DNA of 6,172 bases from Flavobacteriaceae bacterium (GTDB taxonomy: Bacteria; Bacteroidota; Bacteroidia; Flavobacteriales; Flavobacteriaceae), in contig JAMOMG010000309.1 in NCBI GenBank assembly GCA_027068695.1, positions 1-6,172 on the forward strand, written 5' to 3'. How positions within the stretch are numbered: the stretch's first letter is position 1; each line of letters opens with the position of its first letter. Both the position numbers and the translations under genes were made by a program. The notes below the pieces were generated by a model. The model worked only from the letters and a program-made list of their open reading frames with translations. It ran no database searches and was not told the DNA's origin. Shown piece after piece: positions 5,563-6,172 of the stretch.

Positions 5563-6172
5563 TATACTTCAAATAATATTTATTCTTTTAACTGTAGCTC
5601 AACTAAAAGCTCAAGAATTAAATTGTTCTATAACAGTTAATTCTGATAAAATCCCGGGTTCAAATAGGCAAATATACACAACATTACAAAGGTCATTAGG
5701 CGAATTAGTTAATCAAAAGCGTTGGACAAATTTTAATTATAAGTTACAAGAACGTATAGATTGTAATTTAACCCTAACAATTTTAGAACAAACAGGCGAT
5801 AATTTTAAAGGAAATATCCAAATACAATCATCTCGTCCTGTATATAATTCTTCTTATTTAACACCTGTTTTTAATTTTAAAGATAATAACTTTTCTTTTC
5901 AGTATGCAGAATTTGAACCTTTGGTGTTTAACGAAAATATTTATGAATCTAACCTAGTATCAATTATAACTTTCTATGTTTACACAATTTTAGGCTTTGA
6001 TGCTGATACATTTTCTCTGAATGGAGGAACACCATATTTTACAAAGGCTCAAGACGTACTCGTTCAGGCACAACAAAGTGGATATGCTGGTTGGAATCAG
6101 AATGATGGAACAGGAACACGATTTACACTTATAGATAATATTTTGTCACCAACATATAGTTTATTTCGCGAT
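5555..6172 (+). CDS. porD: DUF4835 family protein, probable type IX secretion protein PorD (partial)
   Basis: The first 206 codons of a secreted protein, open at the right edge. The start ATG at 5555 lies inside the end of coaBC in another frame (8-base overlap), which gives a clear Sec signal peptide: MRN, a hydrophobic core (about 4-15) and a likely cut after Ala19 (LKA|QELNC). The mature N-terminus ELNCSITVNS (21-30), the ERIDCNLT region (66-73), FKGNIQIQSSRPVYNSSY (83-100), FNFKDNNFSFQY (106-117) and ILGFDADTFSLNGG (144-157) are hallmarks I recognise from DUF4835. As I recall, this family is now named PorD in type IX secretion annotations, though its precise job is unsettled. The two Cys at 24 and 70 could form a disulphide. 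As the last visible member of the bamD operon it fits an envelope role. The family call is strong; the PorD name is from memory. Confidence 0.87.
   Translation, partial: MRNILQIIFILLTVAQLKAQELNCSITVNSDKIPGSNRQIYTTLQRSLGELVNQKRWTNFNYKLQERIDCNLTLTILEQTGDNFKGNIQIQSSRPVYNSSYLTPVFNFKDNNFSFQYAEFEPLVFNENIYESNLVSIITFYVYTILGFDADTFSLNGGTPYFTKAQDVLVQAQQSGYAGWNQNDGTGTRFTLIDNILSPTYSLFRD

Noticed and set aside
1..6172. A new defence, mobile or biosynthetic system
   Set aside because: Every gene belongs to a recognised family, the order is typical of a conserved chromosomal region, and no repeats, integrases, toxins or cargo genes are present.

Overview
The window looks like core chromosome of an AT-rich member of the Flavobacteriaceae (phylum Bacteroidota). 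The evidence is the gene content (a DUF6913 protein next to dapA, a Bacteroidota-type omega subunit, and a DUF4835/PorD-like protein after coaBC), the lack of Shine-Dalgarno sequences before most starts, and TAnnTTTG-type promoter elements. I see no RNA gene, mobile element, CRISPR array or phage signature.

Layout. Positions 1-1061 hold two minus-strand genes that together make up one 5'-nucleotidase of the UshA type. The gene for the C-terminal substrate-binding domain (a predicted lipoprotein) comes first in transcription. It is followed 7 bases later by the gene for the N-terminal metallophosphatase domain, which has a Tat-like signal peptide and runs off the left edge. A 51-base divergent spacer (1062-1112) separates them from a run of plus-strand genes. 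First come a DUF6913 protein and dapA, coupled by a TAATG overlap. A free-standing ferritin follows. Last is a tightly packed operon: bamD, rpoZ (omega), coaBC and a DUF4835/PorD-like gene that runs off the right edge. Within that operon the junctions are an 11-base overlap, an exact abutment and an 8-base overlap.

How the genes fit together. dapA supplies the first committed step of diaminopimelate/lysine synthesis, and coaBC performs two steps of coenzyme A synthesis. rpoZ encodes a small RNA polymerase subunit. bamD and the DUF4835 gene serve the outer membrane (beta-barrel assembly and, probably, type IX secretion). Ferritin stores iron. The split nucleotidase would act in the periplasm on nucleotides or related phosphoesters. 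This is mostly housekeeping.

I do not see an obviously new multi-gene system. The points most worth a second look are a CoaC domain in which both the textbook Asn and the textbook Cys of the decarboxylase are replaced, the reversed and split nucleotidase pair, and a promoter-like box lying so close to the bamD start that the mRNA may be leaderless.
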